A stretch of 64,000 nt of DNA, from NCBI GenBank assembly GCA_963681505.1, contig OY811987.1, forward strand, positions 2,728,124 through 2,792,123, in the 5' to 3' direction. Source of the stretch: Eunapius fragilis (taxonomy: Eukaryota > Porifera > Demospongiae > Spongillida > Spongillidae). Positions 61,555 to 64,000 of the stretch are shown here, piece by piece. Both the position numbers and the translations under genes were made by a program. The notes below the pieces were generated by a model that ran no database searches, was not told the DNA's origin, and worked only from the letters and a program-made list of their open reading frames with translations. Position 1 is the first letter of the stretch; the number at the start of each line of letters is the position of its first letter.

Positions 61555-62094
61555 TGTGAGAGTGTGTGTATTGATCCACCCCATAAACATGTAGGTAAAT
61601 CCAACTTTCCTGTGAGCACTGTTATTGCTGACCCTACGTATTTTGATCATGCCACACACCTCAGATACCTCTATGAGGAGCACAACATTGTAGTGCTGAG
61701 GAAAAGAACATGTGTCCCTGGTGCATACTGGTATCTATCTGCAGTACATGTTAGCTAGACAGGCACATGAATACGAGTGTTCTTTCCCTAGGTACATGGG
61801 TCGCACGGTCCTAGACTGGTCGTTTGAAGAGCTTGCAACCTACTTGGACCATATTGAGTCTACCTACCAGTGGGACAGGCTTGTAAAGGTAGGGCTAGGT
61901 GGTGTGCATGTGGGTGCATGTGTGTGTGTGTGTGATGCATGTGCTCGTGGTTATGATATCTGCTAATAAATGTGCAGTGTGTCGTGTGATATCAAGTTTC
62001 AATATTAATCCAATGCTGCAATACGGCCACCATTCATACTGGTTCCCCCACCATGGCATGATGGTTGTGACTGTACATGTATGGTTGTGTAATG

Positions 62095-62150
<56 letters not shown>

Positions 62151-62251
62151 ATGTGTGTGTTTGTGTATGTGTGTGCATAACGTGCGAGTGTGTGCGTGCA
62201 TGTGTGTGTGTGTGCGTGTGTATGCATGTGTGGTATGTGTGTATGTATGTA

Positions 62252-62306
<55 letters not shown>

Positions 62307-63740
62307 TTGGCATGACTCCCTTATTTCCCTCTCTCTAAGGACACCAGGTATGTGGAGATACTCAACGGATGTGAGGACCGCCGTGATGCCATAGGTTTGT
62401 TGTTGTGGCCGGCAGAAGCACGCCCATATAGTCACATTCCCTTGTCAATTTACCATCACAGTGTATCGACGCTGCGAGTTTGAGCGATGTTTCTTGTACA
62501 AGTCCAAAGTTGACTTTGTCTACTTTGTTCGTTCAACTCACCACGTAAGTGATTTCAATTGTCTTCCTTTTTTTTCGTTCACGGCCCCACCACCTGTGCC
62601 ACACCCATGCCACAATCTCCACACACACACGTGCACCCCACATGACCCATCCTCAGGACGGGAAGTTTGTCAGAGCAGTGCTATCTGTTGACCACACAAA
62701 CTACCCAGCACTAGATGGGATAACCAGAGGAAAGGTAATCTGTCCATACATATGCCTTTTGACTTCTTGCTAATTTAACCGCTTGGTGCCATGCTATTAG
62801 CGTAATAGGACCTAACCACCCCTACCACATTAGAGTGCAATGACCTTACCCATTTTTAGGTTAAGCTGCCTACGTGTGAGTGTGTTTGCTTCTGTTAGTT
62901 CCTTGCAGGTACAGGTATTGTGCTGGAGCCGTACAGAAACAATCGCTCCAGGACATTGGTCAGCTACTCATTTAATGTAAGTGCTGCTTGCAAAATATTT
63001 GGCCTGGCAGTGGCTGGGCCCCTGGGCACTGCATGGCCTAGGCCCCTGGGCACTGCATGGCCTGGGCACTGCATGGCCTGGGCCCCTGGGCACTGCATGG
63101 CCTGGGTACTGCATGGTCTGGGCACTGCATGGCCTGGGTACTGCATGGCCTGGGTACTGCATGGCCTGGGCACTGCATGGCCTGGGCACTGCATGGCCTG
63201 GGCACTGCATGGCCTGGGCACTGCATGGCCGCAGATGTGCTTTATCTGTACATTGCGTTCACATGCTTTTGTGAGGTCTACAATGTTGTCAACATGATAT
63301 AGTTAATTAACCATTTTAAATTTGTGGTGTCAGCTCTTTGCAAGAAAGCAACACCATCACATGTCACCCAGGTCATACAAATCCTCACCTAGGTTACCGT
63401 TGAAGGACTGCCCTCCATTTTTGTCAACATGGCACTGAGGAAGGTACCATTGTCCATCCGCCACATTGAGCCGCAGCACCACAGGAGCAATGGGCACTCC
63501 ATGTGTGGGCTGCACGTGGGTGACCTATCGGAGGAACATGGGGAGGGGGAGGAGGACGTGCCCCTGAACCCTTCCCCAACCCCAAGGGTGTCCAGGAGTG
63601 AGCTCTACGAAGACTCTGAGCCACTCGTCATGTTCACCAGACCAGTGGGCGCCGAAGATGCTGGGGTGTCCATTGCAACCTCTGGAAGCATGTCACATAC
63701 ACCGCAGGCTGGGTCTGTGGATGCAACCTGTAGGCAGTAG
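60765..63740 (+). CDS. START domain protein, unit C
   Basis: Nine exons, all phases consistent: 60765-60829, 61034-61107, 61665-61730, 61792-61888, 62340-62394, 62462-62544, 62657-62734, 62899-62976 and 63393-63740 (TAG stop). They give about 313 residues without the N-terminal exon. Motifs in order are GDVDWKTLGTLLTADVLGQ, YEEHNIVVLRKR, YQWDRLVKDTRYVEIL, KVDFVYFVRS, VRAVLSVDHTNYP, GTGIVLEPYR, TLVSYSFNV and GLPSIFVNMALRKVPLSI. This is a complete START lipid-binding domain. The tail of about 90 residues is acidic and Ser/Pro-rich, with no membrane segment, so the protein is probably cytosolic. Exon sizes 65, 74, 66, 97, 78, 78 are identical to unit A, showing common origin. Several introns carry minisatellites. 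Confidence 0.87.
60958..60990. repeat. Poly-G tract in intron 1 of START C
   Basis: Two G runs separated by single A residues. Confidence 0.9.
61130..61430. repeat. 22-bp minisatellite in intron 2 of START C
   Basis: About 13 units of ATGCATGAACTGGGATGACC plus AG, with small changes (GGGA/GGAA/GGAC). The Ser-Ser-Cys-Ile-Trp frame on minus is an artefact. Confidence 0.95.
62097..62303. repeat. (GT)n microsatellites in intron 4 of START C
   Basis: Two long GT runs (62097-62149 and about 62257-62303) with a mixed GT/GC/AT stretch between them. Confidence 0.95.
63005..63235. repeat. 16-bp minisatellite in intron 8 of START C
   Basis: Units of CCTGGGCACTGCATGG repeated, with early units carrying an extra GGCCC. 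Confidence 0.95.
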
Positions 63741-63962
63741 GTCGTGCCGTGCCGGGTGAGGTGAGTCCGCGCCCTGCACATACATGGCCTCTGGAGAAGG
63801 AGAAGAATAGGCAACCTGGGGCAGCAGCGATGAGCTGAACACTTTTATGTGTGCTTGTATGCATGTGCCATTATTTGGATGTTTTGTGTGTGCTGTACAT
63901 ATTGTGGGTGTGTACACTAGTCTAATTATTAGTCTCTATTAAATGAAATACACATACTACAA

Positions 63963-63974
63963 ATAAAATAAAAA
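63963..63974 (+). terminator. Polyadenylation signal(s) after START C
   Basis: AATAAAATAAA lies about 220 bp after the stop codon, a fitting 3' UTR length. Confidence 0.5.
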
Positions 63975-64000
63975 AGCGATACAAAGGGATACACTATAAA

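Noticed and set aside
61013-61619. Frames of 97-194 codons with SSCIWS/HASGHS repeats
   Set aside because: All come from the 22-bp minisatellite in an intron of the START C gene, on the opposite strand.

Overview
This 64 kb window is animal genomic DNA, most likely from a sponge (demosponge). It carries intron-containing genes with very short introns (53 to about 120 bp in the best-resolved gene), animal-type lipid-transfer and tetratricopeptide domains, and remnants of Helitron, PIF/Harbinger and Ty3/gypsy elements. It also has a secreted beta-helix-like protein and retroelement fragments that I associate, from memory, with sponge genomes. The species assignment is inference; a cnidarian or other early-branching animal is not excluded. 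There is no sign of bacterial organisation, rRNA, tRNA or CRISPR.

Host genes are few. (1) At the left edge a secreted protein on the minus strand (1-555) runs off the window. (2) From 12986 to 19214 (+) I reconstruct 17 exons whose phases all agree and which give two StAR-related lipid-transfer (START) domains, probably in one protein. (3) A third START unit with the same exon plan lies at 60765-63740 (+). (4) A single-exon secreted, possibly ependymin-like protein lies at 19601-20311 (+). (5) A 71-residue Gly/Asn-rich protein with its own TATA box lies at 23892-24107 (+). (6) Two exons of a TTC9-like TPR co-chaperone-type protein lie on the minus strand at 57656-57973 and 53395-53516.

The rest is mobile and repetitive DNA. 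1-12 kb: a 785-bp foldback element, a diverged segmental duplication, two retroelement tails and a perfect 2,664-bp (AGCA)n array. 20-33 kb: several palindromic MITE-like elements, a decayed DNA-binding/transposase-like gene with a C-terminal SAP domain (26569-28533), more retroelement tails, and microsatellites. 34.9-39 kb: a decayed Helitron-type gene (minus strand) beside a broken Ulp1-like protease (plus strand). 41-51.6 kb: nested retrotransposons, namely a deleted PIF/Harbinger element with a perfect TAA target duplication, two copies of a Ty3/gypsy element in which integrase precedes reverse transcriptase (Gmr1-like order), and pieces of an older gypsy integrase on either side of the second copy. 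55-57 kb and the introns of the third START gene are packed with minisatellites.

The observations most worth a second look are the tandem START gene with a probable double-START product, the integrase-before-RT gypsy elements, the giant tetranucleotide array, and the set of precisely bounded MITEs. All exon calls come from reading splice sites and frames by eye, without transcripts.
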